Numbered from the stretch's first letter, positions 1 to 8,885 are shown. The stretch: 40,586 bases of DNA from an uncultured Duncaniella sp. (GCA_910584825.1 CAJUCI010000024.1:1-40586), one strand, 5' to 3'. Made by a program: numbers and translations. The notes: generated by a model not told the origin, from the sequence alone.

Positions 1-31
1 TATTGAATTTCAACAATTTCAAAGTACTCTT

Positions 32-1450
32 ATGATTTTTCAGTGGACACTAATGGTTTCACTCATACAATTAGTCTTGGATACAGACCCTTTACCGGCC
101 ACTGAGGCCATAATGAATCTACTTTACGGCCTGGCTGACATCCCGCTTCTTGCCATTCCCGCGATGGGAGCGTCGCAGATTGTTGCCCTCGCCCTTGCAG
201 TGTTGGCTCTTGTTATTTCCGGCTTCGTGTCAGGAAGCGAAATCGCCTTTTTTTCATTGTCGCCTGTCCAGTGTGACGAGCTGGAGGAGGAGGGTGCGCG
301 CGGCGAACGTGTGCTCTCGCTGCTGGCACGCCCCGAGCGGCTGTTAGCTACGATACTCATAGCCAACAATCTCGTCAACGTGACCATAGTAGTGCTGTGT
401 AATTTTGCCCTCGGCCCGGTGTTTGAGGGGATGAGCGCGCTGTGGAGTTTCGTGCTGCAGACCATTCTGCTCACATTCCTGATACTGCTTTTCGGCGAAA
501 TCCTGCCCAAGCTGTATGCCAACTCCAACAATCTCGGGTGGGCGCGCATGGCGGCAGGTCCGCTCAACATGGCTGTCAGGCTCTTCTACCCCCTCTCGTC
601 GGTGCTCGTGAAAAGCTCGGTGATAGTCAATAAGGTGGTGCCCAAGAAGAGCGACTCGGTGACGGCCGATGACCTGTCACAGGCCCTCGAAATCACCGAG
701 GTGAAGTCGGAGCAGGATAAGGACATACTCGAAGGCATCCTGAAATTCGGCGACACCACGGCGTCGGAGGTCATGACCCCGCGCGTGGATGTGACCGGCC
801 TGGATGTGGAGCTGACCTTTGCCGAGGTGATGAAGGTGGTGATAGACAGCGGATTTGCCCGACTCCCGGTGTATGAGGAGTCGATGGACGATATAAAGGG
901 TGTGCTATATTCGCGCGACCTGCTGCCCTATGTGGGCAAGACGGAGACGGCTGACTTCAAGTGGCAGTCGCTCATGCGCGAGCCTTATTATGTGCCCGAG
1001 TCACGCATGATTGACGACCTGCTCGAGGATTTCCGTTCGCGCCGCGTGCATCTGGCCATCGTGGTCGATGAGTTCGGCGGCACACAGGGCATAGTGACCC
1101 TCGAGGATGTGCTTGAGGAGATAGTCGGCGATATAGATGACGAGTATGACGAGGTGGAGAAGACCTACCGCCGTCTGCCCGACGATACCTATGTGTTTGA
1201 GGGGAAGACGCTGCTCAACGACTTCTTCCGCGTGACCGAGCTTGACGAGGCCGACTATGCCGATGTGACCGAGGACTGCGAGACCCTCGCGGGTATGCTC
1301 CTGAGTATCAAGGGGGATTTCCCGAAAGAGAAGGAGTCGATAGTCTACGGACGTTGCCGTTTCCTTGTGCTCTCGGTGCGTCAGCACCGCATAGTGAATG
1401 TGCGTGTCAAGGTGATGGCCGAGATTCAGGCCGACCAGATGAAACAATGA
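32..1450 (+). CDS. gldE: Gliding motility-associated protein GldE (CNNM/CBS/CorC family membrane protein)
   Basis: A 472-residue membrane protein of the hemolysin/CNNM transporter family. Hydrophobic segments lie at about residues 45-65, 105-128 and 138-157; the DUF21 motifs SGSEIAFFSL (67-76) and FGEILPK (154-160) are visible. A CBS-domain pair follows (about 235-370, ending in the typical FGGTQGIVTLEDVLEEIVG block), then a CorC/HlyC-like C-terminal domain with FEGKTLLNDF. In Flavobacterium GldE supports the gliding/type IX secretion lipoprotein GldD, and here gldD starts inside the gldE stop codon, which is the main reason for this name rather than a generic ion exporter. The first ATG is used; later in-frame starts are possible. 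No promoter can be seen in the 31 bases before it, so the operon may begin outside the window. Confidence 0.9.
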   Translation: MIFQWTLMVSLIQLVLDTDPLPATEAIMNLLYGLADIPLLAIPAMGASQIVALALAVLALVISGFVSGSEIAFFSLSPVQCDELEEEGARGERVLSLLARPERLLATILIANNLVNVTIVVLCNFALGPVFEGMSALWSFVLQTILLTFLILLFGEILPKLYANSNNLGWARMAAGPLNMAVRLFYPLSSVLVKSSVIVNKVVPKKSDSVTADDLSQALEITEVKSEQDKDILEGILKFGDTTASEVMTPRVDVTGLDVELTFAEVMKVVIDSGFARLPVYEESMDDIKGVLYSRDLLPYVGKTETADFKWQSLMREPYYVPESRMIDDLLEDFRSRRVHLAIVVDEFGGTQGIVTLEDVLEEIVGDIDDEYDEVEKTYRRLPDDTYVFEGKTLLNDFFRVTELDEADYADVTEDCETLAGMLLSIKGDFPKEKESIVYGRCRFLVLSVRQHRIVNVRVKVMAEIQADQMKQ

Positions 1451-2028
1451 TGCGTCGCCTCCCTCTCCTCGCTCCCCTTTTCGTGCTTATGCTTGCTGCC
1501 GCTTGCGGCGGCGGGCAGACTGACTCTGCCGCCGTGCCCAAGCCGGTGGCCTATCCCCGCGTGGATGTCCCTGACAGTGCCTATGTGGGCGTGGACGCGC
1601 CCGGCGTGACGCTGAGGGTGAATGAAAGTGCCGATGTCAACGTGTCGCCATCGGCTGACGGCGCGTGGGTAGATATAGGCTATGGCACGTTTGGCGCGCC
1701 GAGGGTGTATCTGACACTCACGCGATGCGGGGCCGGGGGGATGGATGAGGTGATGGCCAACCGCCGCGAGCGGATGGGCCTCAATCTCGGCGGACAGCGT
1801 TATGAGCTTGTGGAGCTGACCACTCCCTCGGGATGGCAGTGCGAGATGGCTGTGGCGCGCGGTTCGCTTACCACGCCTGTGCAGATTCTTGCCCATAATG
1901 ACCGTGACGTGCTGAGCGGGGCGGCTGTAGTGGCTTATCCCGACTCGCTGCCGCCCGACCCGGTGGCTCTCGCGCCTGTGGTGGATTTCCTCGCGCGTGA
2001 TATGCTCGTGATGCTTACTAATCTATAG
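1447..2028 (+). CDS. gldD: Gliding motility / T9SS lipoprotein GldD
   Basis: A predicted lipoprotein of 193 residues. The signal peptide MMRRLPLLAPLFVLMLAAAC ends in a lipobox with Cys20. The mature part carries the GldD signature of a proline-rich start (PKPVAYPRVDVPD), then a mixed beta domain with DIGYGTFGAPRVYLTLT. In gliding Bacteroidetes GldD is required for GldE-dependent motility and type IX secretion; in gut Bacteroidales it probably serves secretion or the envelope, since gliding is not expected (inference). The ATG at 1447 overlaps the gldE TGA (ATGA), so the pair is translationally coupled; a second ATG follows at 1450. The reading frame is open upstream to 1354 but that part lies within gldE and is not used. 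Confidence 0.88.
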   Translation: MMRRLPLLAPLFVLMLAAACGGGQTDSAAVPKPVAYPRVDVPDSAYVGVDAPGVTLRVNESADVNVSPSADGAWVDIGYGTFGAPRVYLTLTRCGAGGMDEVMANRRERMGLNLGGQRYELVELTTPSGWQCEMAVARGSLTTPVQILAHNDRDVLSGAAVVAYPDSLPPDPVALAPVVDFLARDMLVMLTNL

Positions 2029-2034
2029 TTATAT

Positions 2035-2643
2035 ATGTCAGGGAGCCAAGTGAGAATATATACGGGGCCGATTGCGTCTTCAGCCCGTGGCGGAAGGCGC
2101 GAGGCCGAGCGCGAGGCTGTGCGCAGTCTCGTGGCGCGGGCGTTCGGGCCGGATGTCGAGCTTGGCCATGACCCGGACGGGCGGCCATACGTTCCGACCA
2201 TGCCGGGGGTGTATGTGTCAGTGGCGCATTGCTCGGATGAATGTTTGCTTGCTGTGAGCGACATCCCTGTGGGGGTCGACATCGAGACCGCCCGCCCGCA
2301 GTTGGAGCGCATAGCGGCGAAATTCCTCACACAATCCGAACAGGCCGTAGGGCCGCATGACATTGCCGCCCTCATGCGGTATTGGACGGCAAAGGAGGCG
2401 GTGTTTAAGTGCGCCGGTATCGCGGGACTCGTCATTTCGGAGATTGAGGTGCGGCATGAGTCGCCGTGCCGTAGCGTGGCGACTTGTCGCCCGCGCCCGC
2501 ATGACGGGGACGTGTCGGATGGAGAATACTCAAAAATTTCCGAAAAATTTTCAGTGGCCTTTCCGCTCGTTTCGCCTGAAAAAGTCGTGGCAGTGGCGGT
2601 AAAAGAGGTTGTAAATATGCTAATAACTATTCAGTTTCTCTGA
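2035..2643 (+). CDS. 4'-phosphopantetheinyl transferase superfamily protein
   Basis: A 202-residue Sfp/AcpT-like enzyme, which moves the phosphopantetheine arm of CoA onto a serine of acyl or peptidyl carrier proteins. The two magnesium-binding motifs are present: PVGVDIE (Asp82 and Glu84) and WTAKEAVFK (117-125, with Glu121 and Lys125), as is a substrate-side VSVAHC segment (61-66). It starts six bases after the gldD stop, and the gldE-gldD-transferase order is one I know from other Bacteroidetes; why the transferase travels with the gliding genes is not known to me. The last 35 or so residues lie in DNA visibly lower in GC and show no motif. The carrier protein target cannot be told from this window. 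Confidence 0.85.
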   Translation: MSGSQVRIYTGPIASSARGGRREAEREAVRSLVARAFGPDVELGHDPDGRPYVPTMPGVYVSVAHCSDECLLAVSDIPVGVDIETARPQLERIAAKFLTQSEQAVGPHDIAALMRYWTAKEAVFKCAGIAGLVISEIEVRHESPCRSVATCRPRPHDGDVSDGEYSKISEKFSVAFPLVSPEKVVAVAVKEVVNMLITIQFL

Positions 2644-2678
2644 AAATTCACATTTTTAGCAAAAAACTTCTGAAAATA

Positions 2679-2710
2679 TTTGCACAGTATGGAAAACAGC
2701 CCTAACTTTG
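2679..2710 (+). promoter_or_regulatory. Bacteroidetes-type promoter of tRNA-Asp
   Basis: TTTG at 2679-2682 and TAACTTTG at 2703-2710, 20 nt apart, match the Bacteroidetes primary sigma factor consensus (TTTG, about 19-20 nt, TAnnTTTG). The tRNA begins about 42 nt downstream. Confidence 0.75.
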
Positions 2711-2752
2711 CACTCGCTAAACGGAACTAACCGATAGCACCTCAAAAACCTT

Positions 2753-2826
2753 GGTGTGGTAGTTCAGCTGGTTAGAATACCTGCCTGTCACGCAGGGGGT
2801 CGCGGGTTCGAGTCCCGTCCATACCG
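2753..2826 (+). tRNA. tRNA-Asp (GTC)
   Basis: A complete 74-nt cloverleaf. The acceptor stem pairs GGTGTGG (2753-2759) with CCATACC (2819-2825), with one G-T pair, and the discriminator base is G2826. The anticodon loop CTGTCAC gives anticodon GTC at 2787-2789; the T arm contains TTCGAGT. The CCA end is not encoded. It has its own promoter upstream and a strong hairpin terminator downstream, so it is a single-gene transcription unit between the gld and por genes. Confidence 0.95.
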
Positions 2827-2840
2827 CTGAGGAGAGAGGA

Positions 2841-2887
2841 GAATGAGTAATTGTTAATCTTCGGATTACATTACTCATTCTTTTTTT
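2841..2887 (+). terminator. Rho-independent terminator after tRNA-Asp
   Basis: A long stem made of GAATGAGTAAT.. and ..ATTACTCATTC around a TTCG tetraloop (one small bulge), followed directly by seven T residues. It separates the tRNA unit from porW. Confidence 0.85.
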
Positions 2888-2941
2888 GTATCCCTCCGTG
2901 TCACGCAATATTCGCGCGCGCATATGCGTTAAGAAGAGACA

Positions 2942-5900
2942 GTGAGAAACATCATCCACATTCCGTCGCCGCGCTCATGGTGGAGCGTGGCCGTAGTGCT
3001 GGCTGTGGCCGTGGCCATGGCCCTGGCTTCATGTTCTCCGAAGAAAAACACAGCCGCCACGCGCAATTACCAGGCCTTCATCACCCGCTACAATGTCTAT
3101 TTCAACGGCGACGAGCATTACAAGGAGACGCTCAAGGAGATGGAGACGGCATATGAGGATGATTACACAGGGCCGCTTCTGCTGCATCCCGCCGAGGCCT
3201 ACGGAGTGCCCACCGCCCCGCAGCCCTCAGGCTCGTTCACACGCTCGATAGAGAAGGCGCAGAAGGCCATACAGCTGCACAGCATCAAGAAACGCCCCAA
3301 GCGCAAGGCCGGAAAGGGGAATGACCCCGAGTACAAGAAATGGCTCAAGCGCGAGGAGTATAACCCGTTTCTGCACAACGCATGGATGCTCATGGGGCGG
3401 TCGCAGTATCTCGGCGGCGATTTCCTCGGGGCGGCATCAACGTTTTATTACGTCAGCAAGCACTTCACCTGGCTCCCGGCCACCGTCACCGAGGCGCGCC
3501 TGTGGGAGGCGCGGTGTTACTGCGCCCTTGACTGGCTCTATGAGGCCGAGGTGATAATCACCCGAATTAAGGATGACCAGCTCACGTCAAAGAAACTGCG
3601 CGAGCTGTATGCGTTCACGTCGGCCGACTTCTATGTGCGGTCGCATGACTATGACAAGGCTATACCCATGCTGCGCGAGGCCGCGCGGCTGGCCTCCAAG
3701 GCTCAGAAACCGCGCCTCTACTTCATCCTGGGGCGCGTGTGTGCCGAGGCCGGAAGAAACGGCGAGGCATATGAGGCTTACAAAAAAGCAGGGTCGGGGA
3801 GCGTGTCATACCGCGCCCGATTCAACGCCCGCATCAAGCAGAGCGAGGTGTATGACGGGGCCGACATCGAGCCTGAGGTCAAGGCACTGCGCCGCATGAC
3901 GCGCTATGGCAGCAACCGCGAATACCTCGACCAGATTTACTATGCCATAGGCAACCTCTACCTCTCGCGCCGCGACACGGCCAACGCCATAGCCAACTAT
4001 GAGCTTGCCGCCGAGCACTCCACGCGCAACGGCATAGACAAGGCCATCTCGCAGGTGACGCTCGGAGGGCTGTATTACGCGCAGGGGCGTTATGACAAGG
4101 CGCAGCCATGCTATGCCGAGGGTGTGCCTATGTTGCCCGAGACCTATCCGGGGTATGCCGCGATGAAGCGTCGCTCGGACGTGCTCGACGAGCTTGCCGT
4201 CTACTCGCAGAACGTCGTGCTCAACGACTCGCTGCTGCGCCTCGCCGCCATGCCCGAGGCCGAACGGCTGAAAGTGATAGATAATATCATAGCCGAACTG
4301 AAAAAGAAGGAGAAGGAGGAGGCCGAGAATGCCGCCCGCGAGGAGTATCTCGCACAGCAGGAGGCCGCCGGTTCCAATCTCAATAACTCGGGGGTGTCGG
4401 CCCCGCAGGAGTTTACGCTCAACACCGACAAGTCATGGTATTTCTACAACACCGCCACCCGCAATGCCGGGCGCACCGACTTCCAGCGCAGGTGGGGCTC
4501 GCGCAAGCTCGAGGATGACTGGCGCAGACGCAACAAGGCGTCGTTCTCGCTCACGTCTGACGAGGAGGGGGAGGACACCGACAGCGCGGAGGAGGCGGAC
4601 GGTACCGACAATCCCGATGACGCCGCGCCCACCGACAGCACAGCCGTATCGCGCGCAGCCGACCCGCATTATCCCGAATACTATCTGCGTCAGATACCCG
4701 TGACCGACGCGCAGAAGGTGACGGCCAACGATGTGATACAGGAGGGGCTTTACAACTCGGGCCTCATACTCAAGGACAGGATGGAGGACTTTGCCGCCGC
4801 TCAGAAGGAGTGGGACCGCCTGATGTCGCGTTATCCCGAGAATGTCTACCGCCTCGACGTGTACCACAACGAATATCTCATGCACATGCGCCAGGGGCGC
4901 GAAGACCTGGCCGAGCCTTACAGGCAGAGAATCATAGCCGAGTTTCCCGACTCGAAATATGGCGTGGCGATGAAGGACCCCGCCTATCTCTCCAAGCTTC
5001 GCGGCATGGAGCAGGAACAGGAGTCGCTCTATGAGCGCGCCTATGACGATTATCTCGCCGACCGTAACGGGGCGGTGCATTCGGTCTATGCGCGGATGGA
5101 GCGTGACTACCCGCTGTCGCCGCTGATGCCTAAATTCATGTTTCTGCACGCGCTGGCCTATGTGACCGAAAACAAGCCGACGGAGTTTAACGAAGTGCTC
5201 CGCTCGCTGCTCGAACGCTATCCCGAGGCCGACATCGCCCCCCTTGCCGCCGCCTGGCACAAGGGGATAAACGAGGGGCGTCAGCTGCACTCCTCAGGCT
5301 CGAATACGCGCAGTATGCTGTGGGATATACGTCTGACCAACGATTCGACAGCCCTTGCGGGGGACGGCGGCGAGCTGGAGTTCACGCTTGCACCCGACGA
5401 GCCGCACTATCTCGTGCTGCTCTTCTCGACCGATGCGCTGTCGCCCAACCGTCTGCTCTATGAGGTGGCACGGCACAACTTCTCGACCTATGTGGTCAAG
5501 GATTTTGACCTTGAGGTGATGAACTTCGGGCCGCTCGGATTGCTTATAATAAAGGGTTTCGACAATCAGGCGGAGCTTAACCATTATCGGTCGCTCTTGG
5601 CGCGTGACGGCACATTCACGATGCCCGCCGAGGTGCGCCCGGTGGAGATAAGCAAGAGCAATTTTGACAGGCTTTTGCAGGGCGGAGGGTCGTTTGACGA
5701 CTATTTCCGCTTTATCGGTGAGGAGACGATTCGCGATACACACGAGTCGGTGCTTCCACCCGAGGAATATCCCTCGGCGGGGGAAATGTTCTCTTCAGAG
5801 TCGAAAGAGTTTATAGAGTCGAAGGAGTCAAATTCTGCAGAGTCGGATTCCTTAGAGGCGGATTATTTGGAGTCGAAAGAGTTAAGGGAGTTAAAGGAGT

Positions 5901-6175
5901 CGAGTTCTGCAGAGCCGGATTCTCTTGACTCCGTGATGCCCACGCCTGTTAAGGTTCTGCCTGACTCCGTGACGCACTCGCATCCTGACTCCGTGGCTCC
6001 TGCTTCGGGCAAGGGTGTTCAGGCACAAAAGCCGGTGAATGCTGCGCCTGCCAAGCCTAAGACTACGCCCGGTCAGCCGGCAAATCAGACACCCAAGAAG
6101 GAGACCCCCAAAAAGGAGACTCCCGTAACCATCCCCGACTATCCCATAGGCTCGGAGGGTGAGGAGGATGACTGA
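2942..6175 (+). CDS. porW: Type IX secretion system lipoprotein PorW/SprE (TPR repeats)
   Basis: A 1077-residue lipoprotein, starting at GTG. The signal peptide ends at the lipobox ALASC (Cys30). The mature N-terminus SPKKNTAATRNYQAFITRYN followed by VYFNG is the recognisable PorW/SprE start. Tetratricopeptide-like helical repeats fill about residues 120-400 and again 590-760 (for example YNPFLHNAWMLMGRSQYL and NREYLDQIYYAIGNLYLSRR). The family is needed for type IX secretion and gliding, acting in the periplasm at the outer-membrane side. The protein is longer than my recollection of the family (about 850-900): residues from about 955 on are a low-complexity Glu/Ser/Lys and then Pro/Lys/Thr-rich tail. 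porX starts 30 nt downstream, so the two T9SS genes probably share a transcript. No convincing promoter is seen after the tRNA-Asp terminator. Confidence 0.82.
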   Translation: MRNIIHIPSPRSWWSVAVVLAVAVAMALASCSPKKNTAATRNYQAFITRYNVYFNGDEHYKETLKEMETAYEDDYTGPLLLHPAEAYGVPTAPQPSGSFTRSIEKAQKAIQLHSIKKRPKRKAGKGNDPEYKKWLKREEYNPFLHNAWMLMGRSQYLGGDFLGAASTFYYVSKHFTWLPATVTEARLWEARCYCALDWLYEAEVIITRIKDDQLTSKKLRELYAFTSADFYVRSHDYDKAIPMLREAARLASKAQKPRLYFILGRVCAEAGRNGEAYEAYKKAGSGSVSYRARFNARIKQSEVYDGADIEPEVKALRRMTRYGSNREYLDQIYYAIGNLYLSRRDTANAIANYELAAEHSTRNGIDKAISQVTLGGLYYAQGRYDKAQPCYAEGVPMLPETYPGYAAMKRRSDVLDELAVYSQNVVLNDSLLRLAAMPEAERLKVIDNIIAELKKKEKEEAENAAREEYLAQQEAAGSNLNNSGVSAPQEFTLNTDKSWYFYNTATRNAGRTDFQRRWGSRKLEDDWRRRNKASFSLTSDEEGEDTDSAEEADGTDNPDDAAPTDSTAVSRAADPHYPEYYLRQIPVTDAQKVTANDVIQEGLYNSGLILKDRMEDFAAAQKEWDRLMSRYPENVYRLDVYHNEYLMHMRQGREDLAEPYRQRIIAEFPDSKYGVAMKDPAYLSKLRGMEQEQESLYERAYDDYLADRNGAVHSVYARMERDYPLSPLMPKFMFLHALAYVTENKPTEFNEVLRSLLERYPEADIAPLAAAWHKGINEGRQLHSSGSNTRSMLWDIRLTNDSTALAGDGGELEFTLAPDEPHYLVLLFSTDALSPNRLLYEVARHNFSTYVVKDFDLEVMNFGPLGLLIIKGFDNQAELNHYRSLLARDGTFTMPAEVRPVEISKSNFDRLLQGGGSFDDYFRFIGEETIRDTHESVLPPEEYPSAGEMFSSESKEFIESKESNSAESDSLEADYLESKELRELKESSSAEPDSLDSVMPTPVKVLPDSVTHSHPDSVAPASGKGVQAQKPVNAAPAKPKTTPGQPANQTPKKETPKKETPVTIPDYPIGSEGEEDD

Positions 6176-6205
6176 GCAATGAATTGATTACTAACCGGCC
6201 GGCCC

Positions 6206-7783
6206 ATGCGGCCAGCCACGAACCATACTAAAGAAGTGTCCACTATACTCTGGGCTGATGACGAGATTGACCTCCTCAAGCCCCACATAATGTTTCTGAA
6301 GTCGAAAGGCTATGACGTCGTCACCTGTTGCAGCGGTGCCGATGCCCTCGCTATGGTAGACGAACGCCCCTTTGACCTCATTATCCTCGACGAGAATATG
6401 CCCGGTCTCACGGGCCTCGAGACCCTCCAGCGCATCAAGCAGGTGGCCCCGCACATCCCGGTGATAATGATTACCAAGAGCGAGGAGGAGAATATCATGG
6501 ACCAGGCTGTGGGCAGCAAGATAGCCGACTATCTCATCAAGCCGGTCAACCCCAAGCAGATACTCTCGTCAATCAAGAAGAACCTGCACAGCGACCGGCT
6601 CGTGAGCGAGAAGGCCGCCACCGATTACCGCCAGGACTTCTCGCGCATCTCGTCGATGATTAACGGCGCGTCGTCCATCACCGACTGGATGGAGCTGTAT
6701 CGCGTGCTCGTGCAGTGGGAGATGCAGCTCTCGGCCACCGACAGTTCGATGGACGAGCTTCTGGCCATGCAGCGCACCGAGGCCGACTCGACTTTCTGCA
6801 AGTACATATGCCGCAATTACGAGTCGTGGATTACCGACCCCAAGGCGCAGGGGCGTCCGCTCTTCTCGCCCGAGGTGTTCAAGTCGCGCATCTTCCCCAT
6901 GCTCGATGAGGGGGAGAAGGTGTTCTTCATACTCATCGACAATTTCCGCCTCGACCAGTGGGCCGCAATCAAGCCGCTGCTGGCCGATATATTCTCGTTC
7001 AAGGAGGAGCTGTATTGCTCAATCCTCCCCACGGCCACGCAATATGCCCGCAACGCCATATTCTCGGGGCTTATGCCGGTCGACATCGCCAAGATGTTTC
7101 CCTCGCTGTGGGTCGACGAGGATTCGCCCGAGGGGAAGAACCTGAACGAGTCGCCGCTGATAGCGACGCAGTTTGAACGCTTCAGGCGCAAGTGCCGTTT
7201 CTCCTACAACAAGGTCAACGACTCGGCGGCGGGCGAGAAACTGCTTGGCGAGTTTGCCAATCTGCTCGGCAACGACCTTAATGTCATCGTGTTCAACTTC
7301 ATCGACATGCTCTCGCATGCCCGCACGGAGTCGCGCATGATACGCGAGCTGGCATCGACCGACGCCGCCTACCGTTCGCTCACCGAGTCATGGTTTCGCC
7401 ACTCGCCGGCCATCGAGATATTCCGCGCCATAGCGGCCAAGGGGTGCAAGGTGATACTCACCACCGACCACGGCACGGTGCGTGTGGACCGTCCCGTCAA
7501 GGTGGTGGGCGACCGCAATACCAACACCAACCTCCGCTACAAGGTGGGCAAGAACCTCGACTATCCGCGCAAGGATGTCTACGAAATCAAGCAGCCGGCG
7601 CGTTTCGGCCTCCCGGCCCCCAACGTGTCGTCGACCTACATCTTCGCCACCGGCCGCGACTTCTTCGCCTATCCCAACAATTACAACCACTACGTGCAGT
7701 ATTACGACGGCACTTTCCAGCACGGCGGCATCTCGCTCCAGGAAATGCTCATCCCCCTCATCACCCTCACCCCGAAAAATTAG
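6206..7783 (+). CDS. porX: T9SS response regulator PorX (receiver domain plus PglZ phosphatase-like domain)
   Basis: A 525-residue two-domain regulator. Residues 13-130 are a CheY-like receiver: acidic pair ADDE (17-20), phospho-acceptor Asp62 in LDENMPG, and Lys112 in IKPVNP. After a helical linker, about 235-520 is a PglZ/alkaline-phosphatase-like domain with LIDNFRLDQW (243-252), PTATQYARN (275-283) and TTDHGTVRV. In Porphyromonas PorX works with the sensor PorY and sigma factor SigP to control type IX secretion genes, and its C-terminal domain cleaves cyclic and linear oligonucleotides; no sensor kinase is encoded in this window. The start is uncertain: ATG 6206 adds ten residues, and a GTG at 6236 would give the family-like N-terminus STILWADDE. 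Lies just downstream of porW. Confidence 0.9.
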   Translation: MRPATNHTKEVSTILWADDEIDLLKPHIMFLKSKGYDVVTCCSGADALAMVDERPFDLIILDENMPGLTGLETLQRIKQVAPHIPVIMITKSEEENIMDQAVGSKIADYLIKPVNPKQILSSIKKNLHSDRLVSEKAATDYRQDFSRISSMINGASSITDWMELYRVLVQWEMQLSATDSSMDELLAMQRTEADSTFCKYICRNYESWITDPKAQGRPLFSPEVFKSRIFPMLDEGEKVFFILIDNFRLDQWAAIKPLLADIFSFKEELYCSILPTATQYARNAIFSGLMPVDIAKMFPSLWVDEDSPEGKNLNESPLIATQFERFRRKCRFSYNKVNDSAAGEKLLGEFANLLGNDLNVIVFNFIDMLSHARTESRMIRELASTDAAYRSLTESWFRHSPAIEIFRAIAAKGCKVILTTDHGTVRVDRPVKVVGDRNTNTNLRYKVGKNLDYPRKDVYEIKQPARFGLPAPNVSSTYIFATGRDFFAYPNNYNHYVQYYDGTFQHGGISLQEMLIPLITLTPKN

Positions 7784-7791
7784 TAACTTTG
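7784..7791 (+). promoter_or_regulatory. Probable -7 element before the PDDEXK nuclease gene
   Basis: TAACTTTG immediately after the porX stop codon matches the Bacteroidetes -7 consensus exactly. No TTTG lies at the right distance upstream (inside the porX end), so this is half a promoter. It suggests the nuclease gene is transcribed separately from porX. Confidence 0.5.
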
Positions 7792-7811
7792 CAGAATAAT
7801 ACGCACAAGAA

Positions 7812-8885
7812 ATGGCAATGAAAGAAGAACATACCCCCAAGCCGACGGAGGCAAGACTCTATGATGACGTATGCTCAATAATTGAGGATACACGTTACCG
7901 TGTGGCTGTTTATGTTAATTCAGAGGCGTGCCGTATGAACTGGAGTGTAGGTATGCGGATTAAGGAAGATGTGTTGAACAACGCCCGAGCCGAATATGGC
8001 AAACAGGTCGTTAAGCATCTTGCCGAAAGGCTCGTAAGCAGGTACGGTAGCGGATGGGGGCTTAAAAAGCTACAGCATTGTCTACGCGCTGCGTATACTT
8101 TCTCGGAGGAGGAAATTGCCTACGCGGTGCGTAGACAATTGAGCTGGACTCATCTTCGTTCTATTATGTTTGTTGAGAATGAACTCGCACGGAAATTCTA
8201 TATGGAGATGTGCCGTTTGGAAAAATGGTCAACTCGTACTCTTGACGAAAAGATTGAATCACAACTCTATGAGCGTACAGCCATCAGTAGACGGCCTGAG
8301 GAGATAATCAAGGCCGAACTTGATACGGTTAAGGATACGGATAGAATACATCCTGACCTAGTGTTCAGGAGTAGCTATTTCCTTGACCTTGTCGGGTTGC
8401 CGGATGTATTCAGCGAGAACGACCTTGAAACGGCAATTCTTAATCAAATACAGCAATTTATCAAAGAGTTTGGCTCGGATTTCGCATTCGTTGACCGTCA
8501 AAAAAGGATACCCGTAGATGGTACAGTCTATAAACTTGACTTGCTGTTCTATCATAGGGGGTTGCGTAGACTTGTTGCGATAGATTTGAAGCTCGGTCGT
8601 TTCAAGCCGGAGCACGAGGGGCAGATGTTGTTATATTTGCGATATCTCAATCGTCATGACCGTAAGGACGGAGAGGAGGCTCCGATAGGCCTTATCTTAT
8701 GTTCGGAAGGCAACACGGAGCATATTGAGTATCTGATGCTCGAAGAAGATTCTCCGGTTAAAGTGGCTCAATATTATACAAAACTTCCTGACAAGAAACT
8801 TCTCTCGGAAAAGTTACAGCGAGCCATTGCTATTGCCAAAGAATATCAGCGTAACAAGGAGATAGAACATAGAGCTAATGTTTAG
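7812..8885 (+). CDS. PDDEXK nuclease domain-containing protein (DUF1016/YhcG family)
   Basis: A 357-residue protein of the YhcG family. The N-terminal half (about 15-170) is the DUF1016 helical DNA-binding-like region, with WSVGMRI, RYGSGWGLKKLQHCLRAAYTF and LSWTHLRSIM; the C-terminal half (about 190-345) is a PDDEXK-type nuclease fold with Glu/Asp in SENDLETAIL, DLLFYHRGLRRLVAIDLKLG supplying the D..(D/E)xK core, then Gln in EGQMLLYLRYL. The biological role of the family is poorly settled; members often sit in defence or mobile regions. The gene is visibly poorer in GC than porX and tsaE on either side and interrupts a pair I know as neighbours elsewhere, so recent acquisition is likely. Translation from ATG 7812 or from the second ATG at 7818. 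Confidence 0.85.
   Translation: MAMKEEHTPKPTEARLYDDVCSIIEDTRYRVAVYVNSEACRMNWSVGMRIKEDVLNNARAEYGKQVVKHLAERLVSRYGSGWGLKKLQHCLRAAYTFSEEEIAYAVRRQLSWTHLRSIMFVENELARKFYMEMCRLEKWSTRTLDEKIESQLYERTAISRRPEEIIKAELDTVKDTDRIHPDLVFRSSYFLDLVGLPDVFSENDLETAILNQIQQFIKEFGSDFAFVDRQKRIPVDGTVYKLDLLFYHRGLRRLVAIDLKLGRFKPEHEGQMLLYLRYLNRHDRKDGEEAPIGLILCSEGNTEHIEYLMLEEDSPVKVAQYYTKLPDKKLLSEKLQRAIAIAKEYQRNKEIEHRANV

Noticed and set aside
2717..2959. An 80-codon - strand frame over tRNA-Asp
   Set aside because: The TGLEPATPCVTGRYSNQL-type peptide is the well-known artefact of translating the reverse of a tRNA.
4433..5290. A 285-codon - strand frame
   Set aside because: Shadow of porW.
8077..8139. 11-bp perfect inverted repeat (GCGTAGACAAT) inside the nuclease gene
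   Set aside because: Encodes conserved family residues on both sides; probably chance.
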